DNA of 33,048 nt from Rhizobium sp. ASV20 (lineage in GTDB: Bacteria > Pseudomonadota > Alphaproteobacteria > Rhizobiales > Rhizobiaceae), in NCBI RefSeq assembly GCF_016429015.1, contig NZ_JAELTU010000078.1, positions 1 to 33,048 of the forward strand, in the 5' to 3' direction. Under the pieces are notes generated by a model that was not told the origin of the DNA, did no database searches, and saw nothing but the letters and a program-made list of their open reading frames with translations. Of the stretch, positions 8,100-15,787 are shown piece by piece (the first letter of the stretch is position 1; every line of letters begins with the position of its first letter). The position numbers and the translations under genes are program-made.

Positions 8100-9152
8100 A
8101 TGTCCGAGGAAATCAATCACGCCCGTCGCCGCTTCTTCGGCGTTGCCGCAATCGCCGTCGCTGCTGCCGAGTTCGGCCTGCCCGCAATCGCCGGCGCCGA
8201 GGAACAGAAGCCTTCCGCCCTGACGTTGCCTCCCGTTAAGGCCGGCAGCGATACCTCATTCGACGCGCTGAAGCAGATCGATGCTGGTGTGCTCAATGTC
8301 GGATACGCCGAAGCCGGCCCGGCCAACGGCCCGGTCGTGCTGCTGCTGCATGGTTGGCCCTATGATATCTATAGCTTCGTCGACGTCGCGCCGTTGCTTG
8401 CAGGTGCAGGCTATCGCGTCATCATTCCCTATCTTCGCGGCTATGGCACCACCCGCTTTCTCTCGAAGAAGACCCCGCGCAACGGCCAGCAGGCAGCGCT
8501 TGCCGCGGACATGATCGCGCTTCTCGATGCGCTGAAGATCGAAAAGGTCGTGGTTGCCGGTTATGACTGGGGTGGCCGTACTGCCGACATCATGGCAGCC
8601 CTTTGGCCCGAGCGCTGCAAGGCGCTGGTCTCGGTCAGCGGCTATCTCATCGGCAGCCAGGAAATCAACCGCAAGCCGCTGCCGCCGAAGGCCGAGCTTG
8701 CCTGGTGGTACCAGTTCTACTTTGCCACGGAGCGCGGTCGCCTTGGCTACCAGGAAAATCGGCACGATTTCGCAAAGCTGATCTGGCAGACCGCATCACC
8801 GCGATGGGCCTTCGACGATGCCACCTTCGATCGCTCGGCTGCGGCTTTCGATAATCCGGACCATGTCGATATCGTCATTCATAATTACCGCTGGCGCCTT
8901 GGCCTCGTCAAAGGCGAGACAAAGTTCGATTCCTATGAAAAGAAGCTGGCCACAGGTCCGGTAATTTCGATCCCGACGATTACCATGGAAGGCGACGCCA
9001 ACGGTGCACCGCACCCTGAGCCTTCGGCCTATCGCGGCAAATTCTCCGGCAAATATGAGCATCGCACCATCGCCGGCGGCATCGGTCACAATCTTCCCCA
9101 GGAAGCGCCGCAAGCCTTCGCGCAGGCCGTCATAGATGTTGATCGTTTATAG
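8100..9152 (+). CDS. Tat-exported alpha/beta hydrolase, epoxide hydrolase/haloalkane dehalogenase-like
   Basis: A 350-residue protein with a twin-arginine signal (ARRRFFGVAAIAVAAAEFG, cut near AGA-EE at residues ~32-34). It is therefore exported folded to the periplasm. The start has AGGAG with a six-base spacer. The hydrolase core shows HGWP at 84-87 (oxyanion region), GYDWGG with an Asp nucleophile at 156 rather than Ser, and GIGHNLPQE with the catalytic His330. Asp nucleophile plus HGxP is the signature of epoxide hydrolases and dehalogenases, which work through an ester intermediate. The substrate is unknown. A hairpin follows the stop, and the two-component genes start 113 bases later on the same strand. 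Confidence 0.85.
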   Translation: MSEEINHARRRFFGVAAIAVAAAEFGLPAIAGAEEQKPSALTLPPVKAGSDTSFDALKQIDAGVLNVGYAEAGPANGPVVLLLHGWPYDIYSFVDVAPLLAGAGYRVIIPYLRGYGTTRFLSKKTPRNGQQAALAADMIALLDALKIEKVVVAGYDWGGRTADIMAALWPERCKALVSVSGYLIGSQEINRKPLPPKAELAWWYQFYFATERGRLGYQENRHDFAKLIWQTASPRWAFDDATFDRSAAAFDNPDHVDIVIHNYRWRLGLVKGETKFDSYEKKLATGPVISIPTITMEGDANGAPHPEPSAYRGKFSGKYEHRTIAGGIGHNLPQEAPQAFAQAVIDVDRL

Positions 9153-9172
9153 TTCGACGGTAGTGTTCGCAA

Positions 9173-9196
9173 GGGCGCCGGCATATGCTGGCGCCC
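9173..9196 (+). terminator. Near-perfect 24-bp hairpin after the epoxide-hydrolase-like gene
   Basis: GGGCGCCGGCAT pairs with ATGCTGGCGCCC, with one G-T wobble, ending 69 bases before the response regulator start. No T-run follows, so it may be a weak terminator, an mRNA stabiliser, or a partial uncoupler of hydrolase and regulator expression. Confidence 0.5.
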
Positions 9197-9265
9197 TCTG
9201 CCGTTGGCAGGACAGAAGATGGATAAGCGCAGGTTGGCGCCTGTGATGATGAGCGGGAAATAGAG

Positions 9266-10006
9266 ATGGAGCATGTCGACCACATCCTGATCGTCGATGA
9301 CGATCGGGAAATCCGGGAATTGGTATCGAGCTACCTGAAAAAGAACGGCTTGAGGACGACGACGGCTGCCGACGGCCGTCAGATGCGCAGCTTTCTGGAG
9401 GCCAATTCGGTCGATCTGATCGTACTCGACGTGATGATGCCGGGTGACGACGGCCTCGTGCTGTGTCGGGAGCTGCGCGCCGGAAAGCACAAGGCAACGC
9501 CTGTCCTGATGTTGACGGCGCGCGACGACGAAATGGACCGCATCCTCGGTCTGGAGATGGGGGCGGACGATTATCTGGCCAAACCCTTCGCCGCGCGCGA
9601 ACTTCTGGCCCGCATCAAGGCCGTTCTTCGCCGGACCCGCATGCTGCCGCCAAACCTCCAGATCAGCGAGGCCGGCCAGATGCTGGTCTTCGGGGATTGG
9701 CGGCTGGATACTGTCGGGCGCCATCTTCTCGACCAGGACGGAACGGAGATCATGCTGAGCGGCGCCGAATACCGTCTGCTGCGCGTGTTCATCGACCACC
9801 CGCAGCGGGTGCTTAATCGCGATCAATTGCTGAACCTCACTCAGGGGCGTGACGCGGATCTCTTCGATCGCTCGATCGACCTTCTCGTTAGTCGCCTTCG
9901 CCAGCGTCTGGGCGATGATGCCCGAGAGCCGACCTATATCAAGACCGTTAGAAGCGAAGGATACGTATTCTCTGTTCCGGTCGAGATCGCCGAGTTGCGT
10001 CCATGA
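9266..10006 (+). CDS. OmpR-family response regulator
   Basis: A 246-residue DNA-binding response regulator. The receiver domain (1-120) has the acidic pocket DDD at 11-13, phospho-acceptor Asp55 (LIVLDVMMPG), Thr84 and Lys106 (LAKPF). The C-terminal winged helix (~135-240) includes GAEYRLLRVFIDHPQRVLNRDQLL and the wing TVRSEGYVFSV. The start is ATG 9266 with a weak GGGAAATAGAG leader. The last codon overlaps the kinase start as ATGA, so the two are translationally coupled. Likely targets are its own cluster and dipZ through the GATACA direct repeats at 7886-8052, whose phasing fits this family; that link is inference. Confidence 0.95.
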   Translation: MEHVDHILIVDDDREIRELVSSYLKKNGLRTTTAADGRQMRSFLEANSVDLIVLDVMMPGDDGLVLCRELRAGKHKATPVLMLTARDDEMDRILGLEMGADDYLAKPFAARELLARIKAVLRRTRMLPPNLQISEAGQMLVFGDWRLDTVGRHLLDQDGTEIMLSGAEYRLLRVFIDHPQRVLNRDQLLNLTQGRDADLFDRSIDLLVSRLRQRLGDDAREPTYIKTVRSEGYVFSVPVEIAELRP

Positions 10007-11325
10007 GCGCAGCGAACTTACTGCGTCGGGGCCCGACATGGCCCAGCACCTTGCGCTCGCGCATCTTCATGATCCTGTTGTTAGGGCTTGCAATCGCTTA
10101 CGGCTTGTCCTTCAGCGTGCTCTATATCGAGCGTTATATGTCGGCAAAAGCCGTAATGCTCGGAACGCTGGAGAGCGATGTCGCGACATCGATTGCGGTG
10201 CTCGACCGGCTGCCTGTGGATGAAAGAGCGAACTTTGTCGATTGGCTGAGCCGGGGCAACTACAATTTCGAGCTAGGGACAGGGCTACCCGGCGTGCCCG
10301 ATAACTCGGCGCGCAGCGCGGAAATTGCCTCCAAGATCGAGGACGCGGTCGACCATCGGTTCCCTATTCATGTGGAATCGATACCGGGGCCTGTCGCCCG
10401 CCTGCAGGCGCACTTGAACCTGAGCGATGGCAGTCCGCTGACGATAGACATTACGCCCAAGGGCATCATGCCGATCGCGTCGTGGCTGCCATATGTCTTC
10501 GTCTTGCAGATGCTGGTGATCGTCGTCTGCACCTGGTCGGCAGTCCGTCTGGCGATCCGCCCGCTCGCAGAACTCGCCGCCGCTGCCGATGCGCTCGATC
10601 CGAACAAGAAGGGAGCCGACTTGAGCGATCGGGGGCCCAGCGAGGTGGCGCATGCCGCCAGGGCCTTCAACGCGATGCGTGACCGAATTGCGCACTATCT
10701 CGAGGAGCGCGTGCAGATTCTCGCGGCAATCTCGCACGATCTGCAAACGCCGATCACGCGGATGCGGTTGCGAGCGGATATTGCCGATGATTCGCCCGAA
10801 AAAACCAAGCTACTGCAGGATTTGGGCGAGATCGAGCGTCTCGTGCAAGATGGCATCGCCTATGCGCGCAGTGCCCACGGCAATGGCGAGAAGAGCTCTC
10901 GCATCGATCTTGCCTCCTTCATCGAAAGCATCTGCTATGATTATCAGGACACGGGCAAATCTGTCGAAATTCTCGGCCTGATCCAGGGGACGGCTGCGAC
11001 GAAGCCGCATGCGTTGCGTCGCATCCTCACCAACTTCATCGACAATGCTCTGAAGTTTGCCGGAGCGGCGGAGATCGCCGTCGAGCGCAGAGGTACGGGC
11101 GAGATTGCGATAACGGTGCTGGACCATGGTCCAGGCATTCCACAGGACCAGATCGAGCAGGCAATGCAGCCGTTCTTCCGGCTTGAACAGTCGCGCAACC
11201 GTAACACGGGCGGCACGGGACTGGGTCTTGCAATCGCCCAGCAGCTGGCCCAGACGCTCGGCGGTTCCGTTCGGCTCTATAACCGCGAAGGCGGAGGTCT
11301 GGCCGCGGAAGTCGTGATTTCCTGA
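10003..11325 (+). CDS. Membrane sensor histidine kinase (EnvZ-like, HAMP)
   Basis: A 440-residue partner kinase. TM1 is at about residues 20-42 and TM2 at about 158-182, bracketing a ~115-residue periplasmic sensor with no recognisable fold. HAMP follows (RPLAELAAAADAL). The dimerisation/H-box is ILAAISHDLQTPITRMR with phospho-accepting His245. The ATPase domain has the N-box NFIDNALKF, the G1 box DHGPGIP and the G2 box GGTGLGLAIAQQLA. The four-base ATGA overlap with the regulator fixes the start. A periplasmic sensor fits with regulating periplasmic thiol and hydrolase functions next door. Confidence 0.93.
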   Translation: MSAANLLRRGPTWPSTLRSRIFMILLLGLAIAYGLSFSVLYIERYMSAKAVMLGTLESDVATSIAVLDRLPVDERANFVDWLSRGNYNFELGTGLPGVPDNSARSAEIASKIEDAVDHRFPIHVESIPGPVARLQAHLNLSDGSPLTIDITPKGIMPIASWLPYVFVLQMLVIVVCTWSAVRLAIRPLAELAAAADALDPNKKGADLSDRGPSEVAHAARAFNAMRDRIAHYLEERVQILAAISHDLQTPITRMRLRADIADDSPEKTKLLQDLGEIERLVQDGIAYARSAHGNGEKSSRIDLASFIESICYDYQDTGKSVEILGLIQGTAATKPHALRRILTNFIDNALKFAGAAEIAVERRGTGEIAITVLDHGPGIPQDQIEQAMQPFFRLEQSRNRNTGGTGLGLAIAQQLAQTLGGSVRLYNREGGGLAAEVVIS

Positions 11326-11499
11326 GCATTCTCCGGCTGCTTGTAAGCAAGTGTGTCCGGCCTGTAAGGCCGTACATTTCGTGACACTTCCGACGATTTC
11401 GGAAACATGCCGGATACGTCGATCCATCAAAACCACTCCGTCAACAGACGTCGCCCCAGACGACACAACAAGCCGGGCGACGCAACAAAGGAGTGTTCC
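11326..11499. promoter_or_regulatory. Upstream region of ohr
   Basis: This 174-base gap holds two short dyads that share the core TGTAAG: GCTTGTAAGC at about 11339 and CGGCCTGTAAGGCCG at about 11359. They may form hairpins ending the kinase transcript or operator half-sites for ohr. No MarR-type ohrR gene is visible beside ohr in this window. Confidence 0.35.
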
Positions 11500-11916
11500 A
11501 TGACCAAGATCGACAAGGTTCTCTATACCGGCAGAACGCATACCACCGGCGGTCGCGATGGCTTCGCGCGCAGCGATGACAGCCAGCTGGAGGTAAAACT
11601 CTCTCCTCCGGGCAGCGCCCATGCCGGCACCAATCCCGAGCAGCTTTTCGCAGCCGGTTGGTCGGCGTGCTTCATCGGTGCCATGGGCCTTGCTGCAGGC
11701 AAGCGCAAGATCAAGCTTCCCGCTGACCTCGCGGTCGATGCGGAAGTCGATCTCGGCACCACGGAAGGCGCCTATTTCCTTCAGGCGCGCCTCACCATCA
11801 GCATGCCCGGCATCGAGCCTGAGCTCGCCCGCACGCTGGTCGAAGAAGCCCATCAGACATGCCCTTATTCGAAGGCTACTCGCGGCAACATCAACGTCGA
11901 GCTGAAGCTCGCCTGA
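11500..11916 (+). CDS. ohr: Organic hydroperoxide resistance protein (Ohr/OsmC superfamily)
   Basis: A 138-residue thiol peroxidase that reduces organic and fatty-acid hydroperoxides. The start at 11500 has a strong AAAGGAG with a six-base spacer; an upstream in-frame ATG at 11407 lacks one. The catalytic set is complete: Arg19 (TGGRDG), Glu47 (NPEQLFA), peroxidatic Cys57 (SACFIGAM) and resolving Cys121 (HQTCPYSKATRGN). The last motif and the short length indicate Ohr rather than OsmC. Classical Ohr is controlled by the MarR-type OhrR, which is absent here, so control by the adjacent two-component system is worth considering. It ends 117 bases before a possible small gene ahead of minC. Confidence 0.93.
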   Translation: MTKIDKVLYTGRTHTTGGRDGFARSDDSQLEVKLSPPGSAHAGTNPEQLFAAGWSACFIGAMGLAAGKRKIKLPADLAVDAEVDLGTTEGAYFLQARLTISMPGIEPELARTLVEEAHQTCPYSKATRGNINVELKLA

Positions 11917-12033
11917 GAATCGCTGATGTCTTGATATCGCGCGCCGTTCCGGAAGGTGCGGCGCGACGAATCGTTAATTTTTTCGCACGGAATATTCTGC
12001 AACGCATGTCGTGCATTGCAGGTGGAGGATTTC

Positions 12034-12177
12034 ATGAGGCCGATCATTCTTTTCCTTGTAGGAGCAGCGATTTTCGCCGCTCCATGCGTCTACGACGCGA
12101 GTTCCAACGAGCCTTCAGCGCTTGCGAGCGTCGCCGTTTTATGGGGCGGATCGAGCTTGAATGGGAGTCCGCGTTAA
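12034..12177 (+). CDS. Possible small exported or membrane protein (47 aa)
   Basis: A 47-codon frame with a good ribosome site (GGAGG at 12024-12028, five-base spacer). It begins MRPIILFLVGAAIFAAP, which reads as a short signal peptide or membrane anchor, followed by a small polar tail ending SSLNGSPR. Its TAA stop overlaps the first half of the CtrA-like box before minC. No family is recognised. It could be a genuine small gene or part of the ohr-minC spacer. Confidence 0.4.
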   Translation: MRPIILFLVGAAIFAAPCVYDASSNEPSALASVAVLWGGSSLNGSPR

Positions 12178-12190
12178 CCACTTGTTAACC
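12174..12190 (+). promoter_or_regulatory. Candidate CtrA box upstream of minC
   Basis: TTAA at 12174-12177 and TTAACC at 12185-12190 are separated by exactly seven bases, matching the full alphaproteobacterial CtrA motif TTAA-N7-TTAAC. It lies 40-56 bases before the minC start, a normal promoter position. Control of the min operon by the cell-cycle regulator CtrA has been reported in Sinorhizobium (from memory), so this is a plausible functional site. Confidence 0.7.
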
Positions 12191-12229
12191 ATATTAGCGG
12201 TACAGAAGATCAACGATTTATTTACATAG

Positions 12230-12961
12230 ATGACCAAAGTGCTAACAGACGCTCGCTCGATCCGTATCAAGGGCCGCTCATTTCTTGCGGTCATGCTTTC
12301 GCCGGATCTTCCGCTGGATCAGTGGTTGATTAGGCTTGACGACCTCGCAGCCCGTTCGGCCGGCTTCTTTCTGGGGCGGCCGGTCGTGCTCGACATCACC
12401 GATCTGCCGATCGACAAGGCACAGCTCAAGGAGCTGATTGCAGAGCTTTCCGCTCGCAATGTCAGCATCATGGGCATCGAGGGCGGTCGTCCGTCGATCG
12501 CCGGACCGGGGATGCCGCCGATTCTAAAGGGTGGACGCCCGGCAGCCGACTTCGAAGTCAGCGAAGCGGAGCCTGTGGTGGAGCGTCGCAACAGCGAGCC
12601 CAAGGCGCCACCTCCGGAAGTCCGGCCAGTGACGCAGTCGCTGATCATCCGCGAGCCGGTGCGTTCGGGGCAATCGGTGATCTTCCCGGAAGGTGATGTG
12701 ACCGTCATCGGTTCGGTAGCATCGGGCGCGGAGGTCATCGCAGGTGGCTCGATCCACATCTACGGCGCCCTGCGCGGCCGCGCCATGGCGGGATCGATCG
12801 GCAATGCATCGGCGCGTATCTTTTGTCGCAAGCTCGAGGCCGAGTTGCTGGCAATCGATGGAATTTACAAGATGGCGGAAGACGTATCACCCAGCCTCAG
12901 AGGGCAGCCAGTCCAGCTCTGGCTGGATGGTGAAACGATCATGGCTGAAAAACTAATCTGA
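12230..12961 (+). CDS. minC: Septum site-determining protein MinC
   Basis: A 243-residue inhibitor of FtsZ polymerisation that, with MinD, blocks division at the poles. The N-terminal FtsZ-binding domain is about residues 1-105. A Pro/Glu-rich linker follows to ~138, and the C-terminal beta-helix dimer/MinD-binding domain carries the hallmark VRSGQSVIFPEGDVTVIGSV and IHIYGALRGRAMAG repeats. The start ATG at 12230 has no clear Shine-Dalgarno (AT-rich leader), so a slightly different start is possible. It is first in minC-minD-minE, with 29 bases to minD, and is probably driven from the CtrA-box promoter. Confidence 0.95.
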   Translation: MTKVLTDARSIRIKGRSFLAVMLSPDLPLDQWLIRLDDLAARSAGFFLGRPVVLDITDLPIDKAQLKELIAELSARNVSIMGIEGGRPSIAGPGMPPILKGGRPAADFEVSEAEPVVERRNSEPKAPPPEVRPVTQSLIIREPVRSGQSVIFPEGDVTVIGSVASGAEVIAGGSIHIYGALRGRAMAGSIGNASARIFCRKLEAELLAIDGIYKMAEDVSPSLRGQPVQLWLDGETIMAEKLI

Positions 12962-12990
12962 GCCGAAGCCGGCCAAAACAGGAGAGCGAG

Positions 12991-13806
12991 ATGGGCAAGG
13001 TAATCGTCGTCACATCAGGCAAAGGCGGAGTTGGGAAGACAACCTCGTCGGCCGCATTGGGGGCGGCTCTGGCACAGAGAAACGAAAAGGTCGTCGTTGT
13101 CGATTTCGACGTAGGCCTGCGCAATCTCGATCTGGTCATGGGTGCGGAACGCCGCGTCGTGTATGATCTCGTTAACGTCATTCAGGGCGATGCCAAGCTG
13201 CCGCAGGCGCTGATCCGTGACAAGCGGCTGGAGACGCTCTTCCTCCTGCCCGCTTCGCAGACCCGCGACAAGGACAACCTGACGCCCGAGGGTGTCGAGC
13301 GCGTCATCAACGAGCTCAAGAGCTATTTCGACTGGGTTATCTGCGACAGCCCCGCCGGTATCGAGCGCGGTGCAACGCTGGCGATGCGTCATGCCGACGT
13401 GGCTGTCGTCGTCACCAATCCGGAAGTCTCCTCGGTGCGCGATTCGGATCGCATCATCGGCCTGCTCGATGCAAAGACCGTCAAGGCGGAGCGCGGCGAG
13501 CGCATGGAGAAGCACCTTCTCCTGACTCGCTTTGATGCCGCCCGCGCCGAACGTGGCGACATGCTGAAGGTCGACGACGTGCTGGAGATTCTCTCCATTC
13601 CGCTGCTCGGGATCATCCCGGAAAGCACCGACGTCCTGCGCGCCTCCAACCTCGGCTCGCCGGTTACGCTGGCCGACGCACGCTGCGCGCCGTCGGTCGC
13701 CTATTTCGAAGCCGCACGCCGTCTTGCCGGCGAGCAGCTGCCGGTCACCATCCCCGGCGAGAAGCGGGGTATCTTCGGCAAGATCTTTGCAAGGAGGGCC
13801 GCATGA
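12991..13806 (+). CDS. minD: Septum site-determining ATPase MinD
   Basis: A 271-residue membrane-associated ParA-family ATPase that recruits MinC and oscillates with MinE. The deviant Walker A is SGKGGVGKTTSS, with signature Lys11 and Lys16. The switch regions VVDFDVGLRNLDLVMG and WVICDSPAGIERGA are intact. The C-terminal amphipathic membrane-targeting helix is GIFGKIFARR. AGGAGAG lies just upstream of the start, and its end overlaps minE by ATGA. Length is typical. Confidence 0.97.
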   Translation: MGKVIVVTSGKGGVGKTTSSAALGAALAQRNEKVVVVDFDVGLRNLDLVMGAERRVVYDLVNVIQGDAKLPQALIRDKRLETLFLLPASQTRDKDNLTPEGVERVINELKSYFDWVICDSPAGIERGATLAMRHADVAVVVTNPEVSSVRDSDRIIGLLDAKTVKAERGERMEKHLLLTRFDAARAERGDMLKVDDVLEILSIPLLGIIPESTDVLRASNLGSPVTLADARCAPSVAYFEAARRLAGEQLPVTIPGEKRGIFGKIFARRAA

Positions 13807-14063
13807 GCATTTTTGGACTATTTCGCAAGCAGAGATCTGCACCAATGGCGCGCGAGCGTCTGCAGATCCTTCTTGCCCACGAGCGCGCGTCCGTGGGTTC
13901 GGATCTCGTATCCGTGCTGAGAGAGGAAATCCTCGCCGTCATTGCCAAGCATGTCCAGGTCGATCGCGACAAGGTGCAGGTGAAGATGGATCGCGACAAG
14001 GACGTCTCCATGCTGGAGATCGATGTCGAGATCCCGCGCGATGCGGCCCTGAAAGCTGCCTGA
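13803..14063 (+). CDS. minE: Cell division topological specificity factor MinE
   Basis: An 86-residue MinE. The N-terminal amphipathic membrane-binding segment MSIFGLFRK and the MinD-stimulating helix around ARERLQILLAHERA are visible. They are followed by the topological-specificity beta domain with the DKVQVKMDRD and MLEIDVEIP strands. The start is fixed by the four-base overlap with the minD stop. It completes the operon. Confidence 0.96.
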   Translation: MSIFGLFRKQRSAPMARERLQILLAHERASVGSDLVSVLREEILAVIAKHVQVDRDKVQVKMDRDKDVSMLEIDVEIPRDAALKAA

Positions 14064-14099
14064 TCGGGCTCCTCGCTCGACATGCTTGTGAGATACGAT

Positions 14100-14123
14100 G
14101 CCACATGGCCGCTTCCGTGTGGC
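14100..14123 (+). terminator. Hairpin after minE
   Basis: GCCACATGG and CCGTGTGGC pair over nine positions (one G-T wobble) around a CCGCTT loop, 37 bases after the minE stop. The following sequence is AT-rich (CAATCTTCAAAATATTT) but has no clean T-run, so termination strength is uncertain. Confidence 0.45.
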
Positions 14124-14258
14124 CAATCTTCAAAATATTTGCGGCTCGCCCTTGCAAAGAGGGCGATTCGCGCTTATTTCACCGCTATCACCTGTATCGA
14201 TGGCCTGCCGCGCTGACATTTCTGTGTCGAGCCGGTGTTCGCTGTCCGGGTAAAATGC

Positions 14259-14300
14259 AAGGGCGCTCCCCAGAAATGGGTCGAGCGCCCTTTGCTTTTT
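14259..14300 (+). terminator. Strong rho-independent terminator
   Basis: AAGGGCGCTC at 14259-14268 pairs with GAGCGCCCTT at 14283-14292 and is followed within three bases by TTTTT. This is the clearest intrinsic terminator in the window. It ends the minCDE transcript before the deacetylase gene. Confidence 0.85.
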
Positions 14301-14365
14301 GAAGTGCTTTTCTTGTCTGGGGCGATGTGCCAGTTTGCTGGAATCATGCGGGAAACGCCAGGCTT

Positions 14366-15142
14366 ATGCAGATGAAACGTCTATGGAATGCGCTGTTCGG
14401 ATGGATGCTCGCGGGTGTGATGCTCGCCACGTGTGCCGCCGGCGCTTCGGCCGCAGACAAGACGATCTTTCTGACGTTTGACGACGGCCCTTTGCCGGGC
14501 ACGAAAAACGTCCTTTCCGTGTTGAGTCAGGAGAATGTTCCCGCCGCCTTGTTCATGGTCGGCCTGCACGTCGAGACCATCCCCAATGGTCGGGACTTGC
14601 TCGCCGAAGCCAAGTCGATGCCGTTGGTGACGGTCGGCAATCATAGTTATAGCCACGCAAACAATCGCTACAGGCGGTACTATGCCAACACCAAGGCTGT
14701 CGTCGACGACATGCTGCATGCCAACCAGGTTCTCGGCCTAACGCCGATTGTCCATGCGCGATTGCCTGGCAGGGATGTCTTTCGGCTGCCGACGGTGTCG
14801 AGGGAAGACCTTTCCATCAATGTCGCACAGTGGGAGCGCGAGTGGCTGGATTACGAGCTCGTCGCCGAGGCCGGTTTCTACCTTTATGGCTGGGATTTCG
14901 AATGGGTGCACAGCGACGACGGCAAACCGGTGCAATCGGTCGACCGTCTGGTAAGCGAGATCGACCATCTGTTTCAGTACGGTCGGTTCACTCAGCGCGG
15001 CAAGATGATCCTGCTCATGCATGATGAGATGTTCCAGGATCAGTTCGATGGGCAGGCGAAGCTGCAATCCCTCATCCAGAAACTGAAGCAGCGTGGCTAT
15101 GCGTTCGGCGACATCAGAAATTATGCGCCCTCTAGCCCGTGA
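14366..15142 (+). CDS. Secreted polysaccharide deacetylase (NodB domain, carbohydrate esterase 4)
   Basis: A 258-residue protein with a Sec signal peptide (hydrophobic core ~10-25, cut near ASA-AD). The NodB/CE4 motifs are present: TFDDGP with Asp39-Asp40, the metal-binding HSYSH with His93 and His97, RLPGRD (motif 3) and LLMHDE (motif 5). It should remove N-acetyl groups from an envelope or extracellular polysaccharide such as peptidoglycan or exopolysaccharide. The start is uncertain (ATG 14366 or 14372, weak AGG upstream), and an earlier ATG at 14327 would add a non-signal leader. It stands alone between the min terminator and a convergent HxlR gene. Confidence 0.87.
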   Translation: MQMKRLWNALFGWMLAGVMLATCAAGASAADKTIFLTFDDGPLPGTKNVLSVLSQENVPAALFMVGLHVETIPNGRDLLAEAKSMPLVTVGNHSYSHANNRYRRYYANTKAVVDDMLHANQVLGLTPIVHARLPGRDVFRLPTVSREDLSINVAQWEREWLDYELVAEAGFYLYGWDFEWVHSDDGKPVQSVDRLVSEIDHLFQYGRFTQRGKMILLMHDEMFQDQFDGQAKLQSLIQKLKQRGYAFGDIRNYAPSSP

Positions 15143-15170
15143 AGACCCTTGCGCTCTCAGTTTCGGGTCT
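15143..15170. terminator. Weak hairpin between convergent genes
   Basis: AGACCC at 15143-15148 pairs with GGGTCT at 15165-15170, immediately after the deacetylase stop. The stem is short and the loop long with no T-run, so this is only a tentative terminator. Confidence 0.3.
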
Positions 15171-15267
15171 GTGATCCCTAGCGCATAGCGCGAAATTGCC
15201 ACACATGTTTGCGTGGCAGAGTGAAAGCTCAGGACAGAAGCGCTCGTCTTTTTCGGATATGCTCGCC

Positions 15268-15639
15268 TTACATATTCGCGCGAGCGTCATAGTTTTCCTG
15301 TGCTTCTTCGATGTGTCGCAGATGGTTGATCGCCCATTCGTAGACCGCGCCGAACGGCACCTGAAGCGTCCGGCCAAGATCGGTGATCGAATATTCCACT
15401 GCGACCGGTGAGGTCGCCAGCACTCTGCGCGAAATCAGCCCGTTTCTTTCAAGCCGTCGCAATGCCTGGGTCAGCGCCTTGTGCGTGATGCCTTCCAGTC
15501 TACGCATGAACTCATTGAAGCGGGTGGGCTTTTCCTCAAGCACGGTCAGTATCATGACGGACCATTTGTTCGCGACCTGATCGAAGAACGAGCGCGCAGC
15601 ACAGTCCGCGAAGAAGACGTTGTCCACTTTTCCGGGCAT
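15268..15639 (-). CDS. HxlR-family (DUF24) transcriptional regulator
   Basis: A 123-residue MarR-like winged-helix regulator of the HxlR class. The conserved NKWSVMILTVLEEKPTRFNEFMRRLEGITHKALTQALRRLERNGLISR run covers helices 1-4 and the recognition helix, followed by the wing VAVEYSITDLG. A single Cys13 (FFADC) sits near the N-terminus, where several HxlR proteins sense electrophiles or oxidants. The start at 15639 has GGAGG with an eight-base spacer. It is divergent from an exported hydrolase; a palindrome in the shared gap is the obvious operator. Confidence 0.92.
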   Translation of the reverse strand: MPGKVDNVFFADCAARSFFDQVANKWSVMILTVLEEKPTRFNEFMRRLEGITHKALTQALRRLERNGLISRRVLATSPVAVEYSITDLGRTLQVPFGAVYEWAINHLRHIEEAQENYDARANM

Positions 15640-15653
15640 CTGGATATCCTCCG

Positions 15654-15709
15654 GTATATCTACGCACTTTAAGGTGCGTAATTGATCGTAGATTTACAAC
15701 GTATATCTA
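15654..15709. promoter_or_regulatory. Candidate HxlR operator in the divergent promoter
   Basis: TACGCAC at 15661-15667 and GTGCGTA at 15674-15680 form a perfect 7-bp inverted repeat around TTTAAG, a 20-bp dyad. It is flanked by a direct repeat GTATATCTA at 15654-15662 and 15701-15709. The dyad lies 22 bases upstream of the regulator start, so it could repress both divergent genes. Confidence 0.65.
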
Positions 15710-15787
15710 GAAGTCACCGAGCAATCAACGCCGGCCCGCCGAGCGGGTAGCTCGCGGACATGCCAGAGATTTCAAAGGAGACTACCA

